Source: Anaerolineae bacterium | GTDB taxonomy: Bacteria > Chloroflexota > Anaerolineae > Anaerolineales > UBA4823 | Assembly (NCBI GenBank): GCA_003327455.1 | Contig: QOQU01000010.1 | Span: 79,737-143,736, forward strand | Reading direction: 5' to 3' | DNA: 64,000 bases | Shown here: positions 40,494-50,561 of the stretch, one piece after another | Position numbering within the stretch: position 1 is the first letter of the stretch | How the letters are laid out: each line of letters starts with the position of its first letter | Position numbers and translations under genes: made by a program | Notes under the pieces: model-generated | Databases searched by the model: none | What the model was told of the DNA's origin: nothing | What the model saw: the letters and a program-made list of their open reading frames with translations, nothing else

Positions 40494-41150
40494 ATGGAAA
40501 TCGTCTGGTTTGGTTTATCTTGTTTCCGCCTGACCGAGCGCGGCATGGCAAGCGTCGTCACCGACCCCTATGACCATCAGGTAGTCGGCTACGAACCTTT
40601 GAAGCTCAAAGCCGATATCGTCACCATCAGCCACGAAGCGCCAGGTCACGCCAATTTCAACGCCGTCAAAGGGCGCTCCCACGTTTTACGCGGGCCGGGT
40701 GAATATGAAATCGGCGGCGTATTCATCACCGGCGTTCAAACGAATGGACAGGGAAAACGCGATCCGAATGAACCTCGCAACACCCTCTACGTTTTTGATT
40801 ATAATGGAGTCACGGTAGCGCACCTGGGCGATATCCGCCGCGTGCCCAGTCAAACGGAGGTAGAAGCGCTGGGGAATGTCAACATCGCCCTCGTACCGGT
40901 CGGAGGTGGAGGCGGTCTGAGCGCCGCCAAAGCTGCCGAGATCGTCAGCCTGCTTGAACCTGGCATCGTAATTCCCATGCACTATCACACGCCAGGTTGT
41001 CATCTAAAGCTGGCGCCTTTAAGTAAATTCTTGAAGGAAATGGGTATCAATGAGCTGGAGGAAACCGACTTGCTCAAAATCACTCCCTCTGCGATACCTG
41101 AAGAAACCAAAGTGATTGCCCTGAAGGTTCAACAGTCACAAAAAGGATAA
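40494..41150 (+). CDS. MBL-fold metal-dependent hydrolase (UlaG-like)
   Basis: A 218-residue protein of the beta-lactamase-fold group with IVTISHEAPGH, GPGEYEIGGVFITGV, VAHLGDIRRVPS and IVIPMHYHTPGC. The second His of the HxHxDH motif is replaced (SHEAPGHANF), as in many UlaG-like proteins. The start at 40494 is supported by GGAGAA; an upstream in-frame ATG at 40461 is less likely. Substrate unknown. Confidence 0.75.
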   Translation: MEIVWFGLSCFRLTERGMASVVTDPYDHQVVGYEPLKLKADIVTISHEAPGHANFNAVKGRSHVLRGPGEYEIGGVFITGVQTNGQGKRDPNEPRNTLYVFDYNGVTVAHLGDIRRVPSQTEVEALGNVNIALVPVGGGGGLSAAKAAEIVSLLEPGIVIPMHYHTPGCHLKLAPLSKFLKEMGINELEETDLLKITPSAIPEETKVIALKVQQSQKG

Positions 41151-41154
41151 AGGC

Positions 41155-41457
41155 ATGGCGGTAAAACTCTTAATGACCTGGGATATCCTTCCCGCAAAAG
41201 AGCAAGAATATTTCGAGTTCATGGTACGTGAATTCATCCCCAGCATCGAAAAACTCGGACTCGAACCATCCGATGCCTGGTTTACCGTCTATGGTGACCA
41301 GCCCCAGATCATGGCTGCCATCCGCAGTTCCACCCTCAGCCGTTTACAACAAGTACTGAACTCCACCGATTGGCAACGCCTGACAGAACAACTGTTGGAC
41401 TACGTTGAAGAACTCAAATTAAAAGTCGTGGAGGATCGACCGGGTTTCCAATTATAG
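41155..41457 (+). CDS. Hypothetical protein, possible dimeric alpha-beta barrel
   Basis: A 100-residue protein four bases after the hydrolase gene, with alternating strands and helices and a central Trp-rich section (SDAWFTVYGDQPQIMAAI). No known motif. Confidence 0.6.
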   Translation: MAVKLLMTWDILPAKEQEYFEFMVREFIPSIEKLGLEPSDAWFTVYGDQPQIMAAIRSSTLSRLQQVLNSTDWQRLTEQLLDYVEELKLKVVEDRPGFQL

Positions 41458-41471
41458 AAACCCAAGCGATC

Positions 41472-42548
41472 ATGGATTCACCGATTGCCCTTGCAATCCT
41501 CGACTGGTATGCCAAAAACGCCCGCTCCCTACCCTGGCGCGGGCGTTCTTCCCCTTATGCCGTTTGGGTCTCCGAAATCATGCTCCAGCAAACCCGGGTG
41601 GAAACCGTCATCCCCTACTATGAGCGCTGGATGGAACGCTTCCCCGATCCGCTGAGCCTGGCAAATGCTTCCGAAGAGGAAGTTCTGCGCTACTGGGAAG
41701 GCTTAGGATACTATGCCCGCGCCAGAAATTTGCATCGCGCCGCGCGGTTGCTTCAGCAGCAATATCAAGGCGCTTTGCCTCAGGACCTGAAAGCCCTGCG
41801 CAGGCTGCCGGGCATCGGTGATTACACCGCTGCAGCAATTGCTTCCATGGCTTTCGGGCAGGACGAACCTACCTTAGACGGCAACATCCGCCGCGTTCTG
41901 GCAAGGTTAACTGCCCATCGCATGCCTCTGCGCAACCCGCAGAGCGACCGGGAATTGTTGCAATTTGCTCGGGCTCATCTCCCTTCTGGCAGGGCTGGCG
42001 CGTTCAATCAGGCGCTCATGGACCTCGGCGCAATGATTTGCACCCCTCGTCAGCCCCGCTGTGATCTCTGTCCGCTGGCCGCTCACTGTCAGGCTTTCCA
42101 ATCCGGGCTTCAATCCGAAATCCCTGTAAACACAGCCAAAAAACTCATCCCCCACTACCTGGTCACTGCGGCAGTGATAGCCGAGAACGGCAAGTTTCTC
42201 ATCACCCAACGCCCTCGCCAGGGCTTGCTGGGTGGAATGTGGGAATTTCCCGGCGGCAAATGTCAGGAGGGCGAGAGCCTGGAAGCCTGCCTGAAGCGCG
42301 AAATTCAGGAGGAGCTTGCCCTGGAGATTGAAGTCGGTCAATCCCTTGGGGTCTATCGTCACGCCTACACCCATTACCGCCTGACCCTGTATGCCTACCG
42401 CTGTACGATTTGCGGCGGCAATCAACCCGTGCCGATGCAGGGTCAGGCATTTCAATGGGTAGAGCGGCAACAACTGCCTCTCTTTCCAATGGGCAAAATT
42501 GACCGCCAGATCGCTCGTCAACTCCTCCAGGAGGAAGTCGAACCATGA
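41472..42548 (+). CDS. mutY: A/G-specific adenine glycosylase with Nudix-like C-terminal domain
   Basis: A 358-residue MutY: helix-hairpin-helix LRRLPGIGDYTAAAI, catalytic Asp in TLDGNIRRVLARL, and the 4Fe-4S cluster motif CxxxxxxCxxCxxxxxC (CTPRQPRCDLCPLAAHC). It removes adenine mispaired with 8-oxoguanine. The C-terminal domain has a nearly full Nudix box (GGKCQEGESLEACLKREIQEEL), with only the final Gly missing. It overlaps the next gene by four bases. Confidence 0.93.
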   Translation: MDSPIALAILDWYAKNARSLPWRGRSSPYAVWVSEIMLQQTRVETVIPYYERWMERFPDPLSLANASEEEVLRYWEGLGYYARARNLHRAARLLQQQYQGALPQDLKALRRLPGIGDYTAAAIASMAFGQDEPTLDGNIRRVLARLTAHRMPLRNPQSDRELLQFARAHLPSGRAGAFNQALMDLGAMICTPRQPRCDLCPLAAHCQAFQSGLQSEIPVNTAKKLIPHYLVTAAVIAENGKFLITQRPRQGLLGGMWEFPGGKCQEGESLEACLKREIQEELALEIEVGQSLGVYRHAYTHYRLTLYAYRCTICGGNQPVPMQGQAFQWVERQQLPLFPMGKIDRQIARQLLQEEVEP

Positions 42549-43621
42549 TCCTGGTGGATGCCCATGAAGACCTGGCATGGAACATGCTGACATTTCAACG
42601 CGATTACAGCCGTTCTGCGGCTGAAATTCGCCAATCGGAAGCCGGAAGCGCTATCTGGCAATGGAATGGGGATACCCTCCTGGGGTGGGAAGAATATCAG
42701 CGCGGACAGGTCATGCTGATTTTTTCCACGCTGTTCGCCGCACCCGTACGTAAAAAGCTGGGCGACTGGGATACGCAATGTTATACCGACAGTCGCCAGG
42801 CGAAAAAGCTCTACCGCGCCCAGGTCGAAGCCTATCTTTCCCTGGTCGAACAAAATCCTCAGAAGTTCACCCTGATACAAACTAGAAACGACCTGCAAAA
42901 CCTGCAAAACGAATGGCAACAGGCGAAGGATTCCCATCCTGTCGGACTGCTGATGTTGATGGAAGGTGCTGAAGCCATTGAACATCCTGAAGAGGTGGAA
43001 ACCTGGTGGAATTCAGGCGTTCGCATTCTCGGTCCAGCCTGGGCAGGCAATGCCTTCTGCGGTGGAACGAATGAACCCGGTCGGTTGACAAAGCTGGGTG
43101 AGCAACTTTTAGAGAGCATGGCAAATGTCGGTTTTGCTCTTGACCTGAGTCACATGGATGAGCCAGCGGCTCTTCAGGCGCTCGATTTCTATGAAGGAAT
43201 TGTCATCGCCACCCATGCCAATGCCAAAGCCCTGCTCAGAGGGATCGAAAGCAATCGCCATCTCTCCGATCGCCTCATTCACAGGCTGATCGAGCGCGAC
43301 GGGGTCATCGGCGTGATCCCATACAATGCCTTCTTGAAAGCAGGCTGGCGTGAGGGTGAACCACGCGAGGAGGTTACCCTGCTCGATCTGGTTGCTCACA
43401 TTGACCATATCTGTCAATTAGCCGGTGATTCTCAGCATGTGGGTATTGGCAGTGATTTTGATGGCGGTTTTGGCTGGCAATCGGTTCCAGTTGAAATCAA
43501 CACCATCGCCGACCTGCAAAAAATCGTCCCCCTTCTATCTGAACGCGGCTACGCAACTCAGGACATCACCAACATCTTTCATGGCAACTGGTTGCGCTGT
43601 TGCAATCGTTTTTTACCATAG
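42545..43621 (+). CDS. Membrane dipeptidase-type hydrolase (peptidase M19)
   Basis: A 358-residue protein with VDAHEDLAWNM (metal-binding His and Asp), MEGAEAIE (bridging Glu), DLSHMDEPA, IATHANA (His) and GIGSDFDGG. These are the M19 renal dipeptidase features. It hydrolyses dipeptides with a metal pair. No signal peptide is seen, so it is probably cytoplasmic. Confidence 0.88.
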   Translation: MILVDAHEDLAWNMLTFQRDYSRSAAEIRQSEAGSAIWQWNGDTLLGWEEYQRGQVMLIFSTLFAAPVRKKLGDWDTQCYTDSRQAKKLYRAQVEAYLSLVEQNPQKFTLIQTRNDLQNLQNEWQQAKDSHPVGLLMLMEGAEAIEHPEEVETWWNSGVRILGPAWAGNAFCGGTNEPGRLTKLGEQLLESMANVGFALDLSHMDEPAALQALDFYEGIVIATHANAKALLRGIESNRHLSDRLIHRLIERDGVIGVIPYNAFLKAGWREGEPREEVTLLDLVAHIDHICQLAGDSQHVGIGSDFDGGFGWQSVPVEINTIADLQKIVPLLSERGYATQDITNIFHGNWLRCCNRFLP

Positions 43622-43637
43622 AAAGGGTTCTGTATTC

Positions 43638-44108
43638 ATGACCATGGAGACAAAACAGAGAGTCCGAAATCGTACGAAAAGTGGCTTGTGGGTTCTATTC
43701 ATTGGATTTTTGCTCTTTTTAATCGGCATTCGACCGGCAATGTTTGGTCTGGATCGCAGTCCGGTAATCGGCTTCGTGCAAATTGCGGTTTTCCTGATCG
43801 GGCTGGCTGTAATGTGTGGAGGAGGCTATCTTGTCTTGAATGCCCTTTGGAACGGTAGAGAGAAGAGTATTCTTGCCGATATTGGCTTTCGATTGGTGGC
43901 AACCGGGTATCTGATTGCGGCGATGAGCGGCATGGCAGATGTCTTTGGCATCGGCTCACACCGCTTTCCCAAAGTGCCGTACTTTGGCGCGGTGCAGGCA
44001 ACGGGCGTGATCAGCGGACAACTGCTCATCGTCCTGGGATTTTTGATGACGATACCGCTTCCTTATCGTCATCCAAAGCCGTTGATAAAGCCTAAGAGCT
44101 CTCCTTAG
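43638..44108 (+). CDS. Four-helix membrane protein
   Basis: A 156-residue protein with four hydrophobic segments and charged ends. The ATG at 43638 is chosen because an earlier in-frame start overlaps the dipeptidase gene. Function unknown. Confidence 0.65.
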   Translation: MTMETKQRVRNRTKSGLWVLFIGFLLFLIGIRPAMFGLDRSPVIGFVQIAVFLIGLAVMCGGGYLVLNALWNGREKSILADIGFRLVATGYLIAAMSGMADVFGIGSHRFPKVPYFGAVQATGVISGQLLIVLGFLMTIPLPYRHPKPLIKPKSSP

Positions 44109-44121
44109 AGAGCAAGGCGGA

Positions 44122-45498
44122 TCAGGGTGCGGCTGCCTCCAGCAAGCCCATCACCTGCAACATTTCTTCATTGGTGGCAAACTTAAAATCTTCAACACCC
44201 AATTCGGCCGCTTTCGCCCGTTCAGCAGCAGTGAGCAGAGGAAGATGTTCCTGGGTCACAACTGGTTTGGTAAGCTCACCCAGGCGTTCTCTGACCAGGC
44301 GCAGGATCTCGTCCGAGTGGGCTTTTGGTTTGACGGTTTGAAGGTATTGCATCACCGCCCGTGCGCAGCGTTCCCCATCCTTACGCGCCACCCCCACCAG
44401 ACCACTGCTTGCCTCGCGTGACCACCCGGCTACAAACACTCCCTGGATGGACTTGCCCGCTTCGGGGTCATAGGCCTCATAGGAGATTTCATCAACGGGG
44501 AATTGCGGGTTGGGGCTTTTGACAAACTCATTCCACTGCACCGGTAACCCAAAATCGTCATCAACCTTATCTCCAATACAGAAAATCACCGTATCCACAT
44601 AGAGATTGCGCCGGGAACCCAAAAGCTTTGCCCGCGTATCGTCCTTGACCCGCACCAGCGTTGTATCCTCGATCTCTAAGCCCGTTACGTATCCTTTATC
44701 TTCACCGAGAATGCGCGTCGGGGCAGCCAGAAAGTCGAAGCGGAAACGGGTGCGCGAAACCGCTGGTACCGCCTTGGGTAAAGCGGCTAAAATGTTTGCT
44801 CTTGCCTCATCCGGATCCTGTCCGATCGCCAGCATAATTGGCTTGGCGCGGCGGATCTCCTCATCCAGGGCATCCAAATCCAGATTGGCAATAACGTATT
44901 CCATTTCTTTCTTATCGAATTTGACTTCCGCCGGACCGCGCCGCGCAACCGCAATCACTTCATCGACCTTTTTTTCGCGAATACAATAGCGGGCGATATC
45001 CATCATGACATTTCCAACCCCAACAATGGCAACCCGCCGCCCGATGAAGATCTCTTTCTGACTATAAGGTGGTAATTTATTGTAATGATAAACAATGTCT
45101 TTGGCGTGGTAAACCCCCTTGGGGATCGACTCGCCGGGAATCCCCAACCACTTCGTCCCCTGTGCTCCGGCGGTGACCACAATGGCATCAACCCCCAGTG
45201 CCTGTAAGTCATCCAGGGTCAGATCGCCTTTTCTGCCGATAACCACATTGCCAAAGTAGTGGACGGTGGGCATTTCCAGAATTTGCTGAAACTGCTTGCG
45301 CAATCCTTCTTTCATTTTGACTTTGTCAGGGTAAATGCCGTACTCTGCCAGCCCACCCGGCTTAATATCTCGGTTAAACAGGAGCACTTTTGCCCCACTT
45401 TCAGCCAACTGACGACTGGCAAACAGGCCAGCCGGGCCAGCTCCAACCACCGCTATGGTAAATTGTTCAAGAGATTGTCCTTCCACGCGCTCCTCCAT
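44122..45498 (-). CDS. Ferredoxin-NADP reductase of the adrenodoxin-reductase type
   Basis: A 458-residue flavoprotein with an FAD Rossmann motif VVGAGPAGLFASRQL, an NADP-binding VAIVGVGNVMMDIARYC, VARRGPAEVKF and VAGWSREASSGLVG. The order matches FprA/adrenodoxin reductase rather than GltD, as there is no Fe-S domain. It moves electrons between NADPH and ferredoxin. A C-terminal extension of about 60 residues is present. Confidence 0.85.
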   Translation of the reverse strand: MEERVEGQSLEQFTIAVVGAGPAGLFASRQLAESGAKVLLFNRDIKPGGLAEYGIYPDKVKMKEGLRKQFQQILEMPTVHYFGNVVIGRKGDLTLDDLQALGVDAIVVTAGAQGTKWLGIPGESIPKGVYHAKDIVYHYNKLPPYSQKEIFIGRRVAIVGVGNVMMDIARYCIREKKVDEVIAVARRGPAEVKFDKKEMEYVIANLDLDALDEEIRRAKPIMLAIGQDPDEARANILAALPKAVPAVSRTRFRFDFLAAPTRILGEDKGYVTGLEIEDTTLVRVKDDTRAKLLGSRRNLYVDTVIFCIGDKVDDDFGLPVQWNEFVKSPNPQFPVDEISYEAYDPEAGKSIQGVFVAGWSREASSGLVGVARKDGERCARAVMQYLQTVKPKAHSDEILRLVRERLGELTKPVVTQEHLPLLTAAERAKAAELGVEDFKFATNEEMLQVMGLLEAAAP

Positions 45499-45790
45499 TG
45501 GCTTTTGAGATGATGCTCAGTACTGTTTGGGTAACTTTCCTTTGAGCAGGAACCTTACAACCCACCGGGGATATACAATCAAGGGAAGTATACTGGTTAG
45601 CACCTTGTTTCGACTTCTGAGATGGTAGCTTCAAGTTCGTCTTCTTTCTTCCACAAGAATCTAAAACAATTATACCTTTTGTGATTATATACAGACGTGA
45701 AACAAATCACAAGTGGAAAGCTCATAATTGTTGCTGATAAATATCCTCTCATGGTATTATTCATTGTCATTTGCTACAAGTGGAGCCTGT
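45499..45790. other. Intergenic region
   Basis: About 290 bases between divergent genes. AT-rich segments (ATTATACC, GATTATATAC) may include promoters, but I cannot assign one securely. No gene is seen. Confidence 0.4.
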
Positions 45791-47101
45791 ATGTCGGATT
45801 CAATCACAAAACTCACCCTATCAAATGGTTTATTGGTGCTTCTCAAAGAAATTCACACTGCCCCGATCATCAGCCATTGGATCTGGTATCGGGTTGGCTC
45901 GCGTGATGAACCGTGCGGCAAAACCGGCATCGCACATTGGATCGAACACATGCTTTTCAAAGGGACGCCACGCTATCCGGCTTCTGTGCTCGATAAAGCC
46001 ATTTCACGCGAGGGCGGCTCATGGAACGCTATGACCTATCTTGACTGGACAACCTGTTTTGAGACCATGCCGGCTGATAAAATAGACCTCGCCCTCAGCC
46101 TGGAAGCTGACCGCATGGTCAACTGTCTCTTCGACCCTCAGGAAGTGGAGTCGGAAAGGACAGTAATCATATCCGAACGGCAAGGTAACGAAAACGAACC
46201 GCTCTTTCGCCTTAGCGAAGAGGTTCAGGCAGCCGCGTTTCGCGTTCATCCCTACCATCACGAGGTTATCGGCGATCTGGTTGATCTCCAAACCATGACA
46301 CGCGAGGATCTGATCCAGCACTATCGCACTTACTATGTTCCAAACAACGCCGTATTAGCCATTGCCGGCGATTTTGAAACCGAGCAGATGCTCAAACGCG
46401 TGCGGGAACTCTATGAACCCATCCCGCGCGGGGTCGACCCGCCTCGTCTGTGTCGAACCGAACCACCTCAGCAAGGTGAACGTCGGGTTACGGTCCAGGG
46501 GCCAGATGATACCACCTACCTGATGCTCGCCCATCATGTCCCCAACTCGATCCATCCCGACTTTATTCCTCTCACGATACTCGATAGCCTGCTGACCGGG
46601 CCAAGCAATCTAAACGTCTTCGGTGGCGGTGTATCGAATAAAACTTCGCGCCTGTATCGCGCTCTGGTTGAGGGTGATTTAGCCGTTAGTGTCCAGGGAG
46701 GCGTTGGTGCAACCGTTGACCCCTTCCTGTACCTTATCACCTGCATCGTCCGCCCTGAAAAAACCCCTGAACAAGTGTTACAACGCATTGAAGATGAGAT
46801 CAAACGCCTGCAAGATTCTCCGCCGCCCGTCGAAGAAATTCAACGCGCCAGCAAACAAGCGCGCGCCTTGTTTGCTTACGGCAGCGAAAGCATCAGCAAT
46901 CAGGCATTCTGGATGGGCTTTTCGGAGATGTTTGCCACGTATGAATGGTACTTAGAATTCATCGACCGGCTGGCTCAGGTAACGCCTGAGGATGTCCAGC
47001 GCGTAGCCCAAACCTACCTGCAGACCCGCAACCGGGTGGTCGGGGTTTACCTGCCTGAAGCATCAACCACACCTCAAAAGGAAGAAAGCGATTCTCAATG
47101 A
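45791..47101 (+). CDS. M16-family zinc metalloprotease (active subunit)
   Basis: A 436-residue protein with the inverse zinc motif HWIEH (GIAHWIEHMLFKG) and the distal Glu in the region NENEPLFRLSEEV. Start at 45791 with AGTGGAG upstream. M16 peptidases of this size work as dimers, here probably with the following gene, whose start overlaps the stop. Peptide processing in the cytoplasm or envelope; substrate unknown. Confidence 0.88.
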   Translation: MSDSITKLTLSNGLLVLLKEIHTAPIISHWIWYRVGSRDEPCGKTGIAHWIEHMLFKGTPRYPASVLDKAISREGGSWNAMTYLDWTTCFETMPADKIDLALSLEADRMVNCLFDPQEVESERTVIISERQGNENEPLFRLSEEVQAAAFRVHPYHHEVIGDLVDLQTMTREDLIQHYRTYYVPNNAVLAIAGDFETEQMLKRVRELYEPIPRGVDPPRLCRTEPPQQGERRVTVQGPDDTTYLMLAHHVPNSIHPDFIPLTILDSLLTGPSNLNVFGGGVSNKTSRLYRALVEGDLAVSVQGGVGATVDPFLYLITCIVRPEKTPEQVLQRIEDEIKRLQDSPPPVEEIQRASKQARALFAYGSESISNQAFWMGFSEMFATYEWYLEFIDRLAQVTPEDVQRVAQTYLQTRNRVVGVYLPEASTTPQKEESDSQ

Positions 47102-48399
47102 TGAGTTCACTGCTATCCTTCTCACCCTCCCATCAAAACTCTTTACCCGGTGAAGACGACATCACCCGGGTTGAACTTTCCAATGGAATTGTCGTTCTGG
47201 TGCGCTCGAACTTTAACAGCCCTTCGATCGTCCTGAACGGATATTTAGAGGTTGGTAGCTTATTCGATCCCCCCGACAAGCTCGGTTTAGCCTCTTTTAC
47301 GGCAAGCTCTCTCCTTTTAGGCAGCAAGAAATTTGACTACAATACTATCTACGATTTACTGGAATCGGCAGCCGCCAGCCTGAGCTTCGAAGGAGGGACG
47401 CACATCACCAGCTTCGGAGGGCGCTCGCTCGTCGAAGATTTCAACATGCTCTGTGAAATCTTTGCCGCTGCCATTAAGGAACCCACCTTCCCTCCTGAAC
47501 ACGTGGAACGCAAGCGTGCCCAGTTGCTGACCGGCCTGATTTTACGCTCCCAAGACACAGCCGAGATGGCCTCTCTTACTTTCGATGAAATTGTCTATGC
47601 CCACCATCCCTACCGTTTTCCAGAAGAAGGCACCCTCGAAACGGTTCAGCAAATCACACTGGAAGATTTGGTCAACTTTCACCATCGTCATTACGGACCG
47701 CGTGGCATGGTTATCGTGGTCGTCGGAGCCATCGAACCATCCACCGCCATCTCGATTTTATCCGAACACCTTGCCGATTGGCAGAACGACGAACAACCCT
47801 TGCCGCCCGAATTGCCTCCTCTGCAACCGCTCACCGAAACGGTGCAGAAAAAGGTTTTCATCCCCGGAAAATCGCAGGTTGACCTACTGATCGGCTCAGT
47901 TGGACCTCAACGCAATGCCCCCGAGTACATGAGCGCCGCAATCGGTAATAACATCCTGGGGCAGTTTGGATTAATGGGTCGCATTGGGGATGCCGTGCGC
48001 GAACGAGCCGGACTGGCCTATTATGCCTATTCCAGTCTCAGTTCGGGAATCGGTCCTGGCAGTTGGACAGTCGCCGCAGGTGTTGCCCCGGAGAATGTCG
48101 AACGGGCAATTGCGATCATCCGTCAGGAAATTCAACGCTTTGTGCAAGAGAAAGTCAGCGAAGAAGAACTCAGCGACAGCCAGGCAAACTTCATCGGTCA
48201 TTTGCCTCTCTCTCTGGAGTCCAATATGGGCGTCGCCTATGCGCTTGGCAATCTGGAACGCTATGGACTCGGTTTGAACTACTACCGCCTATATGCCGAT
48301 CTGGTGCGTTCGGTCACCCGCGAGCAGGTCCTGGAAACGGCGCAAAAATACCTCGACCCCGATCGCCTCGCCATTGCGATCGCTGGCAGTCTGGAGTGA
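47098..48399 (+). CDS. M16-family protein without the zinc motif (partner subunit)
   Basis: A 433-residue M16 fold protein where the position of HxxEH is occupied by FTASSLLLGS, so it cannot bind zinc. It retains the C-terminal GPGSWTVAAGV and Arg/Tyr-type regions. It is translationally coupled to the active subunit, as in heterodimeric M16B proteases and mitochondrial processing peptidase. Confidence 0.85.
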   Translation: MMSSLLSFSPSHQNSLPGEDDITRVELSNGIVVLVRSNFNSPSIVLNGYLEVGSLFDPPDKLGLASFTASSLLLGSKKFDYNTIYDLLESAAASLSFEGGTHITSFGGRSLVEDFNMLCEIFAAAIKEPTFPPEHVERKRAQLLTGLILRSQDTAEMASLTFDEIVYAHHPYRFPEEGTLETVQQITLEDLVNFHHRHYGPRGMVIVVVGAIEPSTAISILSEHLADWQNDEQPLPPELPPLQPLTETVQKKVFIPGKSQVDLLIGSVGPQRNAPEYMSAAIGNNILGQFGLMGRIGDAVRERAGLAYYAYSSLSSGIGPGSWTVAAGVAPENVERAIAIIRQEIQRFVQEKVSEEELSDSQANFIGHLPLSLESNMGVAYALGNLERYGLGLNYYRLYADLVRSVTREQVLETAQKYLDPDRLAIAIAGSLE

Positions 48400-48411
48400 T
48401 TTGGTCAATCC

Positions 48412-48780
48412 ATGTTCATCCGTTCGGGAATTGATGCAATCGAAATTCAACGGCTGGAGGAAGTTCTCCAACGACATGGGGAGCGCTTTCTGCAAAGGGT
48501 CTTTACCCCTCAGGAGATACAGCTTTATCGCTCGCGTCCTCAATCCTTAGCCGCGCGCTTTGCCGCCAAGGAAGCCGTTTCAAAAGCTTTGGGCTGTGGA
48601 ATTGGGGCAGTAAATTGGCTGGATATTGAAATCGTTCACGACCCCGCTCATCAACCCTGCCTGATTCTGCACCGTCAGGCGCTTCAGGAAGCCCAAAAAT
48701 TAGGCATACAGGGGTGGTCATTAAGCCTCACTCACACCCAGGAACTGGCTATTGCAGTAGCTGTAGCCTGGGGCGAGTGA
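48412..48780 (+). CDS. acpS: Holo-[acyl-carrier-protein] synthase
   Basis: A 122-residue AcpS with GIDAIEIQRLEEV, FTPQEIQLY, AARFAAKEAVSKALG and SLTHTQELAIAVAV. It transfers 4'-phosphopantetheine from CoA to ACP. Length and motifs are standard. Confidence 0.92.
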   Translation: MFIRSGIDAIEIQRLEEVLQRHGERFLQRVFTPQEIQLYRSRPQSLAARFAAKEAVSKALGCGIGAVNWLDIEIVHDPAHQPCLILHRQALQEAQKLGIQGWSLSLTHTQELAIAVAVAWGE

Positions 48781-48793
48781 GGCATTTCATCCA

Positions 48794-49765
48794 TTAAGAT
48801 GCAGGGGGAGGAGAGGATGATTCTGAAGAGGCAACCGCTTTCGGTTTGCGTCGGCGGCGGAAAAAGCGCCACAGGGCACGCAGAGGAATGAAGAAAATCC
48901 CATAAAGCAGGATGAGCACCGGCAGGATGAAGATCACCATCCAGATGACAACGTTGATCAGGAATTGAAGCGCATTGATTAATGCCTGCAATGCGTCGCG
49001 GGCAACGCCGACGGGTTGCCATCTCCCTATCGTCAGCGGTTCCACAGCCTCTTCTGCGATCAGGTCAACGCTGATCGAAGAGAGCGCGACCGCCTCGCGG
49101 TAATACTTCATTTGCCCTTCGATCACTTCAATTTGTTCGCGCACCTGGGTCAACTGTTGAAAGACGCTCAATACATCTTCTGTTGAATATGCCTGATCGA
49201 GGATTTCCTGCAATTGCTCCTCGGCGCGTTTCAAATTCCGCAAGCGCGAATCCAGGTCAGTGTATTCCGCGGTAATATCCTGACTGGTGATATTCTCATT
49301 TTCGGGAAGTTGATCCGAAAGTGCTCTAATCTCATCCAGTGCCGGATTGAGCTTCTCAGCCGGAACCCGGATGGTGATCGTGGCGCGGGGCACTTCTTTG
49401 CCGCTCTCAGTAGTGGTCTGGTAAAGTTCAGCCGAGACAACAAACCCTCCCATCTGCTCAGCCATCTCTGCGATGGAATCCATTGCTGCAGGAGGATCTT
49501 TTACGATCAGAGATAATTTGGCGTTCTTGATGACCATTCGTTCCGTTGAGCTGGGTACTGAACTGACAAAACCACTGGAATCTCCCTTGAGTTCCGGTTG
49601 GGCTGGCGCCGCAGGGGCTATTTCCTGTGGAACATAGCTCTCTCCGCTCACGATATTCACTTCCCTCTCTGGAGCGCGAGCGGCACAGGCTGAAAGAAAC
49701 CATGCGCCGATCAGCAACCCGACCAATATCCTTGCCAAAAGCAATGGCCGCTTCTTCATCTTCAC
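48794..49765 (-). CDS. DUF4349-type lipoprotein
   Basis: A 323-residue protein with a signal peptide and lipobox (FLSACA), a beta domain (KNAKLSLIVKDPPAAMDSIAEMAEQMGGFV), a coiled coil (LRNLKRAEEQLQEILDQA) and a C-terminal membrane helix with a basic tail. This order is that of DUF4349 envelope proteins, whose role is unknown. Confidence 0.78.
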   Translation of the reverse strand: MKMKKRPLLLARILVGLLIGAWFLSACAARAPEREVNIVSGESYVPQEIAPAAPAQPELKGDSSGFVSSVPSSTERMVIKNAKLSLIVKDPPAAMDSIAEMAEQMGGFVVSAELYQTTTESGKEVPRATITIRVPAEKLNPALDEIRALSDQLPENENITSQDITAEYTDLDSRLRNLKRAEEQLQEILDQAYSTEDVLSVFQQLTQVREQIEVIEGQMKYYREAVALSSISVDLIAEEAVEPLTIGRWQPVGVARDALQALINALQFLINVVIWMVIFILPVLILLYGIFFIPLRALWRFFRRRRKPKAVASSESSSPPPAS

Positions 49766-49832
49766 TTCTCCTTCCTGTTCAAACCGGGTGATTTACACTT
49801 CAGACGCTTTAATCCGCCAAAGGGTTCCCTGG

Positions 49833-50561
49833 CTACCAGCCGACCGACAGGCGCTGGATGTGACGTTGAGGCAACCTCGCCAGTCGCATCCGGTCCTGGA
49901 CTGCGGCTACGTCGTACTCAACCCGACGATGTTCGAAGTGATGCGTCTCGGTATCGTAGATCGCATAGGCGGCGCGGGGATCTCGGTCGCGCGGTTGCCC
50001 AACCGAACCGGGATTGACAATTTCGCGCGGTGTCAATTGAATGACCTGATTCGGAGGCAGGTAACCTCCAACTGGATATGTCTCTAACTCATTTAAGTGA
50101 AAGAGGATCGGCAAGTGTGTATGCCCGACAAAGCAGAACGGTGTATCAAAAAAATCAAAATTGTGTCGGGCAGTCTGCGCATCCAACAGATACTCCCAAA
50201 CCGGCTGACGAGGACTGCCATGGACAAGGGTAACGTCTCCTATCACCAGCCGCTCGGGTAGACTTCTCAAGAAGGAGAGGTTTGCTTCCGTCAATTGCTG
50301 CTGCGTCCACTGGATCACCCACCTGGCTTCATGATTGAATGCCTCTACCTCGATCAAACCGAGAACGGCTGCGTCATGATTACCCAGGATACAGGTTAGA
50401 TTGGGAAGATGTCGGATGCATTCAACACATTCGTTCGGGTCTGGCCCATAGCCTATTACATCGCCCAAACACCAAACCGCATCGTATGTACCGGCATCTG
50501 CAAGAATCCGCTCTAAAGCAGTTAAGTTGGCATGAACATCTGAAAAAACAAGGACGCGCAT
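49833..50561 (-). CDS. YfcE-like calcineurin-type phosphoesterase
   Basis: A 242-residue protein with VFSDVHANLTAL, LGDVIGYGPDP, GNHDAAVLG, VHGSP and GHTHLP, the full set of metal ligands of the YfcE/MJ0936 family. These hydrolyse phosphodiesters; the true substrate is not known. Confidence 0.88.
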   Translation of the reverse strand: MRVLVFSDVHANLTALERILADAGTYDAVWCLGDVIGYGPDPNECVECIRHLPNLTCILGNHDAAVLGLIEVEAFNHEARWVIQWTQQQLTEANLSFLRSLPERLVIGDVTLVHGSPRQPVWEYLLDAQTARHNFDFFDTPFCFVGHTHLPILFHLNELETYPVGGYLPPNQVIQLTPREIVNPGSVGQPRDRDPRAAYAIYDTETHHFEHRRVEYDVAAVQDRMRLARLPQRHIQRLSVGW

